From: CAWUKT01 sp964352215 | GTDB taxonomy: Bacteria; Bacteroidota; Bacteroidia; J057; JADKCL01 | Length of the DNA: 64,000 nt | Assembly (NCBI GenBank): GCA_964352215.1 | Contig: CAYGRE010000023.1 | Location: 1-64,000, forward strand | Direction of reading: 5' to 3' | Shown here: in pieces, positions 34,711-43,473 of the stretch | How the letters are laid out: each line of letters starts with the position of its first letter | Position numbering within the stretch: the stretch's first letter is position 1 | Made by a program: the position numbers and the translations under genes | Notes under the pieces: generated by a model | What the model saw: only the letters and a program-made list of their open reading frames with translations | The model's database searches: none | What the model was told of the DNA's origin: nothing

Positions 34711-34786
34711 ACACGTACCACTTATTTAAACAGGCGACACGTACCACTTATACAAACGGCAACAGGTACCACTTATTTAAACGGGA
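34711..34786. repeat. Three tandem iteron-like repeats
   Basis: Three copies of a 24-26 base unit with core GTACCACTTATTTAAAC begin at 34711, 34737 and 34761 (the middle copy has TACAAAC in place of TTTAAAC). They fill most of the 117-base gap between the secreted-protein start and the glyA stop. The unit contains GTAC and TTTAAA palindromes. Spacing near 2.4 helical turns is compatible with binding sites for a regulator. Confidence 0.7.
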
Positions 34787-34802
34787 GAGGGGCTGAAAAG
34801 AT

Positions 34803-36083
34803 TCAGGCCTCAACAACCTCGGCAAATAGTGGGTAGTTTTCCATCTTTTTCCGGATTTCATTGGCGACCGAGCGTTGTAGCTCCGCATCAGCAGGAGAGC
34901 TCAGCACTTCGTCAATCTTATTGGCTACAAAAACCATATCCTCTTCTTCGAAACCGCGGGTGGTGATGGCAGGAGTGCCAAGACGGATGCCGCTGGTGAC
35001 AAATGGACTTTCTGTATCAAAGGGAACCATATTCTTATTGCAGGTGATACCCGCACCTTCCAGCGCTTCTTCAGCAATTTTACCAGTGATCCCCTTGCTG
35101 CGCAGGTCGATCAGCAACAAATGGTTGTCCGTACCGCCAGAAATAAGGTGATAACCCTTTTTGAGGAGATGGTTGGCCAAGGCCTGCGCATTGCGGATCA
35201 CCTGCTCACAGTAGGCAGTGTATTCAGGTTGAAGAGCTTCTCCAAAGGCAACAGCTTTGCCAGCAATCACATGCATTAGTGGACCTCCCTGGGTACCGGG
35301 GAAAACACCCGAGTCAAGAATTCCACCCAATTTGCGAACGATTCCCTTCTTATTGGTAATGCCCATAGGATTGCCGCTGTTGTCACCCACCATGATCATG
35401 CCTCCTCTGGGACCACGCAGGGTCTTGTGAGTCGTAGTGGTCACAATATGGCAGTGGGGCAATGGGTTGTTCAGGAACTTAGTGGCAATCAGACCAGCAG
35501 GATGGGCGATGTCGCCCAGGAGAACGGCACCGACTTCATCCGCAATAGAGCGAAGCGTCTGGTAGTCCCAATCACGGGCATAAGCGCTCGCACCACAGAT
35601 TAACATCTTAGGCTTTTCACGGAGAGCAGTTTCACGTACCCGGTCAAAGTCGATCGTACCAGTCTCTTCTTCTACACCATAGAAAGTGGCCCGGTAAGTC
35701 TTGCCGGAGTAATTCACAGGACTGCCATGGCTCAAGTGTCCACCGTGGGAAAGATCGAAACCGAGAATGGTATCGCCCGGCTTGAGGCAGGCCAGCATGA
35801 CCGCGGTATTCGCTTGTGCTCCTGAGTGAGGTTGTACATTCACCCATTCGGCACCAAACAATTCCTTGGCACGCTCACGCGCAAGTTCCTCAACCTCATC
35901 TACAAATTCACACCCCCCATAATAACGCTTGCCGGGGAGGCCTTCCGCATATTTATTGGTGAGAACAGAACCTACCGCTTGCATCACGCGATCGGATACA
36001 AAGTTTTCTGAAGCGATCAGCTCTATTCCTTCTAATTGACGTCTTTTTTCTTTCTGAATAATGTCGAATACTGGGTCTTGCAT
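34803..36083 (-). CDS. glyA: Serine hydroxymethyltransferase
   Basis: 426 residues, full length. PLP enzyme converting serine and tetrahydrofolate to glycine and 5,10-methylene-THF. Signatures are RQLEGIELIASENFVSDRVM, TNKYAEGLPGKRYYGGCEFV, VNVQPHSGAQANTAVMLACL, the PLP Lys in HIVTTTTHKTLRGPRGGMI, and GVFPGTQGGPLMHVIAGKAV. Cytoplasmic. A TAGCTTTG box lies 5 bases before the ATG, so the transcript could be nearly leaderless. It provides glycine, the substrate of the GcvP-containing cleavage system. Confidence 0.95.
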   Translation of the reverse strand: MQDPVFDIIQKEKRRQLEGIELIASENFVSDRVMQAVGSVLTNKYAEGLPGKRYYGGCEFVDEVEELARERAKELFGAEWVNVQPHSGAQANTAVMLACLKPGDTILGFDLSHGGHLSHGSPVNYSGKTYRATFYGVEEETGTIDFDRVRETALREKPKMLICGASAYARDWDYQTLRSIADEVGAVLLGDIAHPAGLIATKFLNNPLPHCHIVTTTTHKTLRGPRGGMIMVGDNSGNPMGITNKKGIVRKLGGILDSGVFPGTQGGPLMHVIAGKAVAFGEALQPEYTAYCEQVIRNAQALANHLLKKGYHLISGGTDNHLLLIDLRSKGITGKIAEEALEGAGITCNKNMVPFDTESPFVTSGIRLGTPAITTRGFEEEDMVFVANKIDEVLSSPADAELQRSVANEIRKKMENYPLFAEVVEA

Positions 36084-36087
36084 GTCG

Positions 36088-36095
36088 CAAAGCTA
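36088..36095 (-). promoter_or_regulatory. TAGCTTTG -7 box of glyA
   Basis: Perfect TAnnTTTG on the minus strand, ending only five bases before the ATG. If used, transcription would start at or near the first codon. No clear -33 element. Confidence 0.4.
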
Positions 36096-36213
36096 CGGAA
36101 ATTTTCTACTCCTATGATCCATGATTAAAGTGGTTTTTACCATAAGTGTGGATATCTGGTTTTTTATCCGAAATGATCTTGTCTGACAGTTTTACCAGGG
36201 AGACCGGAGAGGA

Positions 36214-38130
36214 TCAGGGAGTGGATTCGCGCTGGATCAGAATGGGCAATTGTACTTCCAGATATGAGATAGCTTCCTCTTCCCAATTTCTCCAACCCTT
36301 ACTCATCAATATCGCCCGCCCATACTGCTCGACCGCCTTGCCAGCAAAGAGGTTACGCACTGTATCCAACTGGTCGCCGGATCGGAATTCAGGCAAAAAC
36401 CGGTAGGCTGTCTGAATCACAGGGGCTGAGAGTTCTGGATAGGGTTCATCCGACAATAGTTCCTGATACTTGCGGAGTGTATCCAGATGGAGGTCTTTTT
36501 GCAATGCCTGAATCAGTTGCCATTCCAAAGAGTTGTGTTCTTTCTTGAGCGCCTTACGAATATAAATCCCCTCATGTACCAGCGGCCAATCCCGTAGCAC
36601 AACCTCGGGGACTCCATCTTTACTCTCCCGTACCGGTTCATAAAGCTCGCCGAAGCGGGGATCGGATAGCAATTGGCGGTAAGTTTCACACCACGGCCCG
36701 TGGACTTCCACCAAGTCAGGCAGGGCATAATGAAAGAAATATGCAATCTGCAATTCCGGGCGGTCCCGGAAATGGGCCATGATGGGGGAGCCCAGGTACC
36801 CGAGGTCGGTGAGATTGAAAAGCTTGGCATAGCTGAGTTTCCCTAGGTCAGGAGCGGCGACATTGAGCCGGTGCAGGTTGTTCTCTTCGGCAAATTTTCT
36901 CCCTTCCCGAATGATTTCTTCATTGATCCCGGCCGCGCAACAAAGTGGACGGGGTTCACCGACCCAGGCCGGGGCATAGCTTTTTATCAGGAAAAGAGTC
37001 GCAGGGACCACCAGCAGCAGAAAGAGATGCTTTCGCTTAAAGGGCTGGAGTTGACTGATTTGCCAGACCAGGAGGAGCGCAACAAAGGGGACCAGAAAAG
37101 TCGTACTGCGTCCAGGATCGAGACGCGTCATGCCAAAAATCGCAGGATTGAGGAAGGCGGTTGCGGTGGCAACCCCGGTGATAACCAGAATAAACTGGCT
37201 GTTCCGGTCGAATCTCGTGAAGGGGAAAAAGAAAAGCAGGGGCAGGAGAAACCAAACCCCGTGGTTTTGCATGATCATCCGCGCCCACATCAGCGATTCC
37301 CGCAGGTGATCGGGGCTCCCGTTCCACAGATCAGAAATGTTTTGCCGGACATCGATCCCCTGGGCCAGCCCCGTATTTGGAAGGAGAGAGCCAAAGTAGT
37401 ACAAACGCCAGCATTGATAGACGCCCCAGAATGCAAAGGCCAGACCGATCAGGTGAAAGGAACGCCAGGAACGGTACTCGGAATGCCACATCAGCGCCCA
37501 GACGAAGGCTATCGGAGCCAGGTGGTAGATACTGTCCAGACGGGAAATACTGGCCAGAAAGAGAATGACTGCCCATCTAAGTTTGATTTCATCCCCCCGG
37601 AATGCCCGAAACATAAGCAATGCGGATCCCAGAAACAGGATATGGGTCCACGGATTTTCCATGCCGGAAGCATGCCACTGGAAGAAAGAGTGGTGGAATT
37701 GCATGAACCAGGCAGCAAAGGCACCCCCGATCAGCCCCATGATCCAGCTTTTTTCGAAGAATTGAAGGAAGAGGAAGCCGAGCAAAAAAGTACACAAAAG
37801 GGTCTGGGCATCCGCGAAAGTGTCCCATTCCACCCCTGTCAAACCATACACCGCTGCATATATCCAAAACTGAACCGGGGCCGAGAATCCTTCCAACCGT
37901 TTGCCGGAAGGGTCGACCCCAATATGCCCGTAATCGATCAAGTTACGGGCATGACTCATAGTGATCACCCCATCGTCCCGGTACTTGTAGGCACCCGGAT
38001 CGAGTTGACCATAGTGGTAGTAGAATATGCCCAGGAATACCAGCCCGCCCAGACTTCCGAAAATAAACCTGGGGGAACGAACCATGCGGTAGAGAAGCTT
38101 GGCGAGATCTGAGACCAATTGGCGGATCAT
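36214..38130 (-). CDS. Polytopic glycosyltransferase-like (GT-C fold) protein
   Basis: About 638 residues from the ATG at 38130. After an initial helix, the first extracytoplasmic loop has YRDDGVITMSHARNLIDYGH, with the acidic pair expected at the end of helix 1 in lipid-linked-sugar (GT-C) transferases, then GKRLEGFSAPVQFWIYAAVY. Ten or so membrane helices follow to about residue 400; the last 230 residues are soluble and end in a TPR-like helical segment. Such proteins use polyprenyl-phosphate sugars outside the membrane. The sugar and acceptor are unknown. No other glycan gene is adjacent; about 130 bases separate it from glyA. Confidence 0.65.
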   Translation of the reverse strand: MIRQLVSDLAKLLYRMVRSPRFIFGSLGGLVFLGIFYYHYGQLDPGAYKYRDDGVITMSHARNLIDYGHIGVDPSGKRLEGFSAPVQFWIYAAVYGLTGVEWDTFADAQTLLCTFLLGFLFLQFFEKSWIMGLIGGAFAAWFMQFHHSFFQWHASGMENPWTHILFLGSALLMFRAFRGDEIKLRWAVILFLASISRLDSIYHLAPIAFVWALMWHSEYRSWRSFHLIGLAFAFWGVYQCWRLYYFGSLLPNTGLAQGIDVRQNISDLWNGSPDHLRESLMWARMIMQNHGVWFLLPLLFFFPFTRFDRNSQFILVITGVATATAFLNPAIFGMTRLDPGRSTTFLVPFVALLLVWQISQLQPFKRKHLFLLLVVPATLFLIKSYAPAWVGEPRPLCCAAGINEEIIREGRKFAEENNLHRLNVAAPDLGKLSYAKLFNLTDLGYLGSPIMAHFRDRPELQIAYFFHYALPDLVEVHGPWCETYRQLLSDPRFGELYEPVRESKDGVPEVVLRDWPLVHEGIYIRKALKKEHNSLEWQLIQALQKDLHLDTLRKYQELLSDEPYPELSAPVIQTAYRFLPEFRSGDQLDTVRNLFAGKAVEQYGRAILMSKGWRNWEEEAISYLEVQLPILIQRESTP

Positions 38131-38271
38131 GGCGGAAGATAATGAGACTTGGGGAATAATTTCCACTTTGGAGATTGATTCACAGAATGCGAAATTGTTT
38201 CTATAACTACATTGGCGAAGTAAAGACTACCGTGGAAATGCTAAGACTCGAATGTTGATTCAAAGACGCCC

Positions 38272-39315
38272 ATGCTTATGCAGCCCCCAAAAATATATTC
38301 TCACTTGACCCATATTGAGACCCTGGCCCCCATCTTCAGTCAGGACCTCAGTTTACCCGATTCGGTCCTGAAGCAGATACTGGGCCTCCCTCGCGCAAGC
38401 CTGGTTCAGGACCTGGAGGAGATATTGACCCACCTGCCTGGCCTTGCAGAAAACCCGCCCCAGGTCGACCTCGGAGAAAACCCGCCCGAGGTCGACCTCG
38501 GAGAAAACCCGCCCCAGGTCGAGCTTGGAGAAAACCCGCCCCAGGTCGAGCTTGCAAAGCGAAGCTTTGTGATCCACACCTTGAACCTGCTGGCGGAACT
38601 CCAAGCCCGAGAATCCATTCCGGTGATAGAAGTATTTCTTAAGCTTCCCGAAGACGAGCTTCACCATTGGCTGGGTGCTTACCCGGAACTGGGGCTCTGG
38701 GAAGTTCTCTTTGACTTGTACCGCAATCTTCACCCTGAATTAGGAGTGTTGCTTTTACAACAATCGCTTGCCGAAGCCATCAGAATACCCTTGCTAAATG
38801 CGCTGGCTCAGATCGCCTGGCACCTCCCAGTCTATCGGCAGCCGGTCCTCAAAACATTTGAAAATCTGATGGATGCAGCTTTGGAGGAAACATTGCCAGT
38901 CAGCCCCGCCTTTGTAGGGGAGTTGGTGCGCGAGACCACCGACCTGCGTGCAGAGAAATTGCTGCCTAAAATCCGGGAGCTATTTGCAGCGGGTATGGTA
39001 CAATCAGAGATCGCAGGAAATTTTCAAGCTGTAGAAGCAGGAATGACTGGACCGGTTCGCAGCCACGCCAAACGGCCAGACCGGAATATCTATGAGCGGT
39101 ATGAGTTTTACCGGAGTCAACACCGCTTGAGTACCCAGGAAAATCCAGATACCGCGGTGCGCTTGGACCTGCCCAAACCACCGAAGCCAGGACGCGGCCA
39201 CCTGCGGAGTTTGGAGCGCAAAAAGCAACCCTTACGCAAAGGAACAAAAGTCGGACGCAATCAGGCCTGTCCCTGTGGAAGTGGGAAAAAGTACAAGCAT
39301 TGCCATGGGAAGTGA
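38272..39315 (+). CDS. SEC-C metal-binding protein (DUF1186-like) with 9-residue repeats
   Basis: 347 residues. The main part is an all-helical repeat protein (RSFVIHTLNLLAELQARESI, LHHWLGAYPELGLWEVLFDL, LLNALAQIAWHLPVYRQPVL) that resembles DUF1186. The C-terminus is a complete SEC-C zinc motif, VGRNQACPCGSGKKYKHCHG, with the CxCx8CH ligands. SEC-C motifs bind zinc and often mediate contacts with SecB or ribosomes, but in this family the role is unknown. Residues 60-95 are an unusual acidic insert of four ENPP[QE]V[DE]L units. It is transcribed opposite to both neighbours, so likely alone. Confidence 0.75.
   Translation: MLMQPPKIYSHLTHIETLAPIFSQDLSLPDSVLKQILGLPRASLVQDLEEILTHLPGLAENPPQVDLGENPPEVDLGENPPQVELGENPPQVELAKRSFVIHTLNLLAELQARESIPVIEVFLKLPEDELHHWLGAYPELGLWEVLFDLYRNLHPELGVLLLQQSLAEAIRIPLLNALAQIAWHLPVYRQPVLKTFENLMDAALEETLPVSPAFVGELVRETTDLRAEKLLPKIRELFAAGMVQSEIAGNFQAVEAGMTGPVRSHAKRPDRNIYERYEFYRSQHRLSTQENPDTAVRLDLPKPPKPGRGHLRSLERKKQPLRKGTKVGRNQACPCGSGKKYKHCHGK
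38449..38556 (+). repeat. Four tandem 27-bp repeats inside the SEC-C gene
   Basis: Four in-frame copies encoding ENPPQVDLG, ENPPEVDLG, ENPPQVELG and ENPPQVELA. The nucleotide copies are nearly identical, which suggests recent slippage expansion. They lie at a loop between predicted helices. Confidence 0.9.
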
Positions 39316-39376
39316 GGTTGCAGGCTTTAAAATGGCCTGATTGATTAAGCCTGAAAAGCACCTCCTACTCCTTCTC

Positions 39377-42300
39377 CTACTCCTTCTCCCGAAAACCCAA
39401 TTGCAAGTCATCAGAGCGAACGATCTTATCAAGGATCTGCTTGAATTCGGGATATTCTTCCACCTCGATTACTGAGGCCTTGATCACCTCCAATCTTGTC
39501 ATCGCCAAAACATTGCTTTCGAGCTTAAAGGTCAGGGCATAATCCAGAAAAGGGGAATTGATCTTCACATCCTTGGGCAATTCAGCCAGCACCATACCTT
39601 CAGGGATGACCAGGGACATATTTTCCAGGATGGTATCCGAAGATGTATAGCTCCACAGTTCCAGAGGAGTCTCTCGGGTACTGGCTTGGGTGATGAAATT
39701 ATTGCTGAACTGATCGGAAAAAGGAACTTTAAGGAGAGACATCCCAGCGACACGTGAGAAGGGGCGGTTCAGTTCATATTCAAATTCGTACTGAAGGGTA
39801 TCGTTCAGAGACTCAAGTGGAGCTCCAAATTCAATCTTCTTTACATTGACATCAGAATATTTTCTTGCCAGCCTTTCCTGCAAATATTTGAGACGATCAG
39901 ATTCGCCCAGGTCACGGTACCTATTACGGACAGTGCTGGCGTGATATCCGGTACAATTTATGGTCTTGGTCACATTTACCTGGTTGTCGGACAGGGCAAC
40001 TTCCGTCTTTCGGAAAGTCATATTGAGTTTACGGGTAGCTGGGTTCAGGAAGATCGGCTCCGTAGAAACCTTGTCTCCTTCATTGATTTCCAAAGCAAAG
40101 GCACCCTTCAGGTAAGGAGAAAAGGTGCTGAACGAGGAATAGTCCGAAGTCAGTTCGGTATAATAATCCTTGCCACCCACCTGAACCTTGGCGATGCAGT
40201 GGTTGAAATCGATGGAAGGCAATGCCAGCGCGTTGAGACCGTTGCTGCGGGTATTGACCAGCACCAGGGAAGCAGGGATATCAGCCTCCTTGCACAAAGC
40301 GACGAAGAGGGTGGATACATCCTTACAATCTCCGATCCGCGTGGTCAGCACCCGGGAGGCAAGTTGCGGAACCAGTCCACTTTGACGGAAGGAAAGAGAG
40401 CTGTAATGGATCTCTTTGACTACGAAATTATAAATCCGGTCAACGATTTCCTCGTCCGTGAGATTGGGCTCATTCCCAAACAACTCCTTCGCCAGTTCCT
40501 GAATTTCATAGTCCGACTGTATCATCCCGTCCGCAAGGTCATAGTACCAGGAAGACACGAAGTTCCAATCAGGTAAAGTCGTCAGGTGAAGGGTAGGGGC
40601 AATGTCAGCGATATCAGGTAAGTAGGCATCCTGAGGGATCGGCTCCTGGTCCGTCACCGACCAATCATACCTTTTAAATTCACCTTCGTCAAAGAGTTGG
40701 GGCTTGATATTGCCATTCTCCACCTTCCAATGGATTTTCTTGTCCGCGGGCAGGATCAAACCAAACCGTACTTTCTGAATGGGATAGCCATATTTAAAAT
40801 AAGATGTTTTCCAGAAATGACGGGCAAGTGTTCCTGTGAAATACCGCCGCTTCTTGTACTCTACATAGATCACATCTCCAGGTTCAAGTCCGGTAAATAC
40901 AATGGTCGAATAGTTGGATTCACCTTTGAGTTTTTCACCATCGGGTTTGATTACTTCCGCCTTTTCCAGAACCAGACGGTTGTAGTACGAATAAGGCAAT
41001 CCGTATTCTTTCCACCTGTCTACCCCCGCAGGGGTAAGGATTTTGACCACCATGATGCGCTTTTCCTCAACTCCCCCTTCTTCATAGACCACCATCTGAG
41101 TTTCGTCCAGCAATACGATCGAATTGTCATCCGGGAATTCAGATTTATCGGGCGAATTTTCCACCAGGGTATAGACATTGGTCTTTTCGAAACTGTCAAA
41201 GAGGTCTTCCTTTTTTTCGAGCTGCCGCAAATCCCGAAGGGCATCATAGTCATAAGGATCATATTTGAGCCCTTTTTTATAGTAAGGGATGGCCTCTTCG
41301 AACTTCCCCCCCTCCTGAAGTGTCTTGGCAAATTCAATGTGGTAGGAACCTATGAACGGCGCAATTGCAAGGCATTCTTTGTAATGCTTTTCCGCCTGAG
41401 GATATTTCCCCATTCCAAAAGCAAGCTTCGCCATGATGGTAGGATAGCTGATATTCTCAGGATGGTCTTTTAACATCTCAGTGATCAGCGAAATACCATA
41501 AGTAGGATTTCCGGTTTGAAAATAATCCCCGGCCAGGGACATTTTCAGCTCTGGGTCATAGTAATCTTTGAGAAAATCTTTCAGGATCTTGATTGCACCA
41601 GAAGTGTTCCCCTCATCGTTTACCACCGCGTACTTCAGCGCCACAAAGCTAACATTGTAGGGATACTTTTTATAACCAGTTTCGACCAATTGCCGGGCCA
41701 TTTCATATTTCCCCTCAACTGCGGCCTGGGCAATTTCAAAGGTAAGCGCACTCTCTTGGTCAGCCCAGGGAGAGTTTTTGTACTTGTCAAGGTAGCGACG
41801 CGATTCCTTGTAGTTTTCGATATCGACCGCTTCCTGATAGAAAAGCATCACCGAAAGGACATTGTCCGGATCATCGGCCTTGAGCTTTTCCAGGGTTGCA
41901 TTCAGGCTGGTCTTGTTGTTGTCACGGTTGAAAATTTCGATCAGGTTATAGCGAAGGTAACTGCACTTGGGAGCATCCTCCAGTGCTTTTTCGATCTCCT
42001 GCCGGGCCAGGTCACTCTTTTGGTTGAAAATATAGGTGTTGATAAGCAGAATCCGGTTGATCAGAGGGTAAGGGCCAGTCTCTATGCGTTTGCGAAAGTA
42101 TTCTTCAGCAAAGTGAGGAAGCAGTTGGGCGGGTTTTTCCAGCCCCTTTTTATAACTGTCAGCACTGCCAGATACCGAAAGATCGGGAATGGGATGACCT
42201 TTACGGTCGGTAATCCGCACCATGAAGTTGACATTGTCCTGCTCACTTTCACCAACCTGGAGAAGGAGACGGTTCTTGCCTTTGCTCAAAGTCGCATTGA

Positions 42301-43129
42301 CTACATAGGCGTCAAGCTGCGTATTGTACTCTTTGGCATTCCGAATGATTAACTCATCATTGAGCCAAAACTTAAGCGTCCCTCCGCATCCGATTCTGAT
42401 CTGAACGTCAAGAGCAGCAGGCATATCGACAAAACTCTGGGCGTAGAGAATCGAATTGTCGCTGTCAAAATGGTTGTTAAAGCTGATCCAGTTTCCCGGA
42501 GTATAATCAGGAAGTGGAAACCAACTCACGTTTGCCCCGTACTTATTCTCAAATTGATCAGAAGTACGGTGAGATGAAATCGGAGGATAGTTCTTGTCAA
42601 ACCCACTCCCCGATATATTTTCAAAGCTACCTGCCACACTCCAGGACATGATGGGGGCAATTTCTTCTAATGGACCATCGATCTTAGAGAATTTATAACT
42701 CGATTGGTAATGCCGGACGAGGAGGTATTGTAAAGAAGCCTCTACGGTGGGGTTCAGGTCTTCACGCTTCAGGAAGTTCTCTATGCGACTTCGAAAACCA
42801 GAAAAAGGCTGCTTTTCCAGCCCGAGCACCGCGAAATTGTTCTGAAACACATAGAAGTAAGGATTCGGGTCGTCAGCGTATTCCAACAGTTTAGGAAACA
42901 GTTCAACTTCTGATTCACCTCTGTTACAAACTGAATAAATGACTTCCAGCAAAGCGGAAGCATCTTGCCGGTCGGCTGGGTCAGCCATTGCTTTTTCACA
43001 AAAAGTGATCGCATTTTTATAGTCGTTTTCGATAAAATGCTGAAGCCCTTTGTCAAGGTTTTGACCAGCGAAAACAATAGTTGGAAGGGCCCAAAAGGCC
43101 CCCATCAGGAAATAATACAATGTTCTCAT
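39377..43129 (-). CDS. Exported DUF3857/transglutaminase-like protein with TPR region
   Basis: About 1250 residues from the ATG at 43129 (MRTLYYFLMGAFWALPTIVF is the signal peptide). The N-terminal 600 residues are TPR-like helical pairs (for example AEKHYKECLAIAPFIGSYHI and FEEAIPYYKKGLKYDPYDYD). The DUF3857 domain follows (LLDETQMVVYEEGGVEEKRI), then a transglutaminase-like core with RIGDCKDVSTLFVALCKEAD carrying the nucleophile Cys and DFNHCIAKVQVGGKDYYTEL carrying the His. A beta-rich tail closes the protein. Such proteins are frequent in Bacteroidota envelopes; the cross-linking or peptidase activity is not proven. Repeat-rich DNA lies upstream. Confidence 0.8.
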   Translation of the reverse strand: MRTLYYFLMGAFWALPTIVFAGQNLDKGLQHFIENDYKNAITFCEKAMADPADRQDASALLEVIYSVCNRGESEVELFPKLLEYADDPNPYFYVFQNNFAVLGLEKQPFSGFRSRIENFLKREDLNPTVEASLQYLLVRHYQSSYKFSKIDGPLEEIAPIMSWSVAGSFENISGSGFDKNYPPISSHRTSDQFENKYGANVSWFPLPDYTPGNWISFNNHFDSDNSILYAQSFVDMPAALDVQIRIGCGGTLKFWLNDELIIRNAKEYNTQLDAYVVNATLSKGKNRLLLQVGESEQDNVNFMVRITDRKGHPIPDLSVSGSADSYKKGLEKPAQLLPHFAEEYFRKRIETGPYPLINRILLINTYIFNQKSDLARQEIEKALEDAPKCSYLRYNLIEIFNRDNNKTSLNATLEKLKADDPDNVLSVMLFYQEAVDIENYKESRRYLDKYKNSPWADQESALTFEIAQAAVEGKYEMARQLVETGYKKYPYNVSFVALKYAVVNDEGNTSGAIKILKDFLKDYYDPELKMSLAGDYFQTGNPTYGISLITEMLKDHPENISYPTIMAKLAFGMGKYPQAEKHYKECLAIAPFIGSYHIEFAKTLQEGGKFEEAIPYYKKGLKYDPYDYDALRDLRQLEKKEDLFDSFEKTNVYTLVENSPDKSEFPDDNSIVLLDETQMVVYEEGGVEEKRIMVVKILTPAGVDRWKEYGLPYSYYNRLVLEKAEVIKPDGEKLKGESNYSTIVFTGLEPGDVIYVEYKKRRYFTGTLARHFWKTSYFKYGYPIQKVRFGLILPADKKIHWKVENGNIKPQLFDEGEFKRYDWSVTDQEPIPQDAYLPDIADIAPTLHLTTLPDWNFVSSWYYDLADGMIQSDYEIQELAKELFGNEPNLTDEEIVDRIYNFVVKEIHYSSLSFRQSGLVPQLASRVLTTRIGDCKDVSTLFVALCKEADIPASLVLVNTRSNGLNALALPSIDFNHCIAKVQVGGKDYYTELTSDYSSFSTFSPYLKGAFALEINEGDKVSTEPIFLNPATRKLNMTFRKTEVALSDNQVNVTKTINCTGYHASTVRNRYRDLGESDRLKYLQERLARKYSDVNVKKIEFGAPLESLNDTLQYEFEYELNRPFSRVAGMSLLKVPFSDQFSNNFITQASTRETPLELWSYTSSDTILENMSLVIPEGMVLAELPKDVKINSPFLDYALTFKLESNVLAMTRLEVIKASVIEVEEYPEFKQILDKIVRSDDLQLGFREKE

Positions 43130-43269
43130 CAATATCGGCAGTTAAAGGTCAATAAGGTTGTGGCCATAAAGATAAACCCATTCCGCAATAAAATGCAACT
43201 GCCCAGGTATGGAGAAGGAGGGAACAAAGTTTGAGATTAATCGGCCAATGAAGCGTTTCAGGAGGCTTT

Positions 43270-43470
43270 TGTCGTTGCTGACCCTTCTCGAGATCGCTTT
43301 CCACCCCTCTCGAGTTCACTCCTGCCTCTTCTCGGGTTCACCAAAGACCGATTGCGAGAAGGGTTCGGACCCTTAACGAGATCACTGCTGACCGACTCTT
43401 TGAAGGGTCCGGACCCTTAACGAGGTCTCCAAAGACCGATTGGGCTATAAATCCGGACCCATCACGAGAG
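43270..43470. repeat. Short mosaic repeat cluster upstream of the DUF3857 gene
   Basis: CCAAAGACCGATTG occurs at 43341-43354 and again at 43429-43442. GGGTTCGGACCCTTAACGAG (43361-43380) and GGGTCCGGACCCTTAACGAG (43405-43424) differ by one base, and a third shortened form lies at 43451-43468. The second contains the 12-base palindrome GGGTCCGGACCC. CCCTTCTCG at 43282-43290 is inverted at 43355-43363. No gene was found in this 344-base gap. The composition differs from the neighbouring intergenic DNA, and the cluster may be a family of genome-wide dispersed repeats. Confidence 0.6.
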
Positions 43471-43473
43471 AGC

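Noticed and set aside
36871..38112. 413-codon open frame on the plus strand
   Set aside because: Fully antisense to the GT-C-like gene, with a shadow-type composition rich in Gln, Pro and Arg and no domain or signal. The opposite frame has clear membrane helices.
41516..42352. 278-codon plus-strand frame
   Set aside because: Antisense to the TPR region of the DUF3857 gene; no supporting motif.
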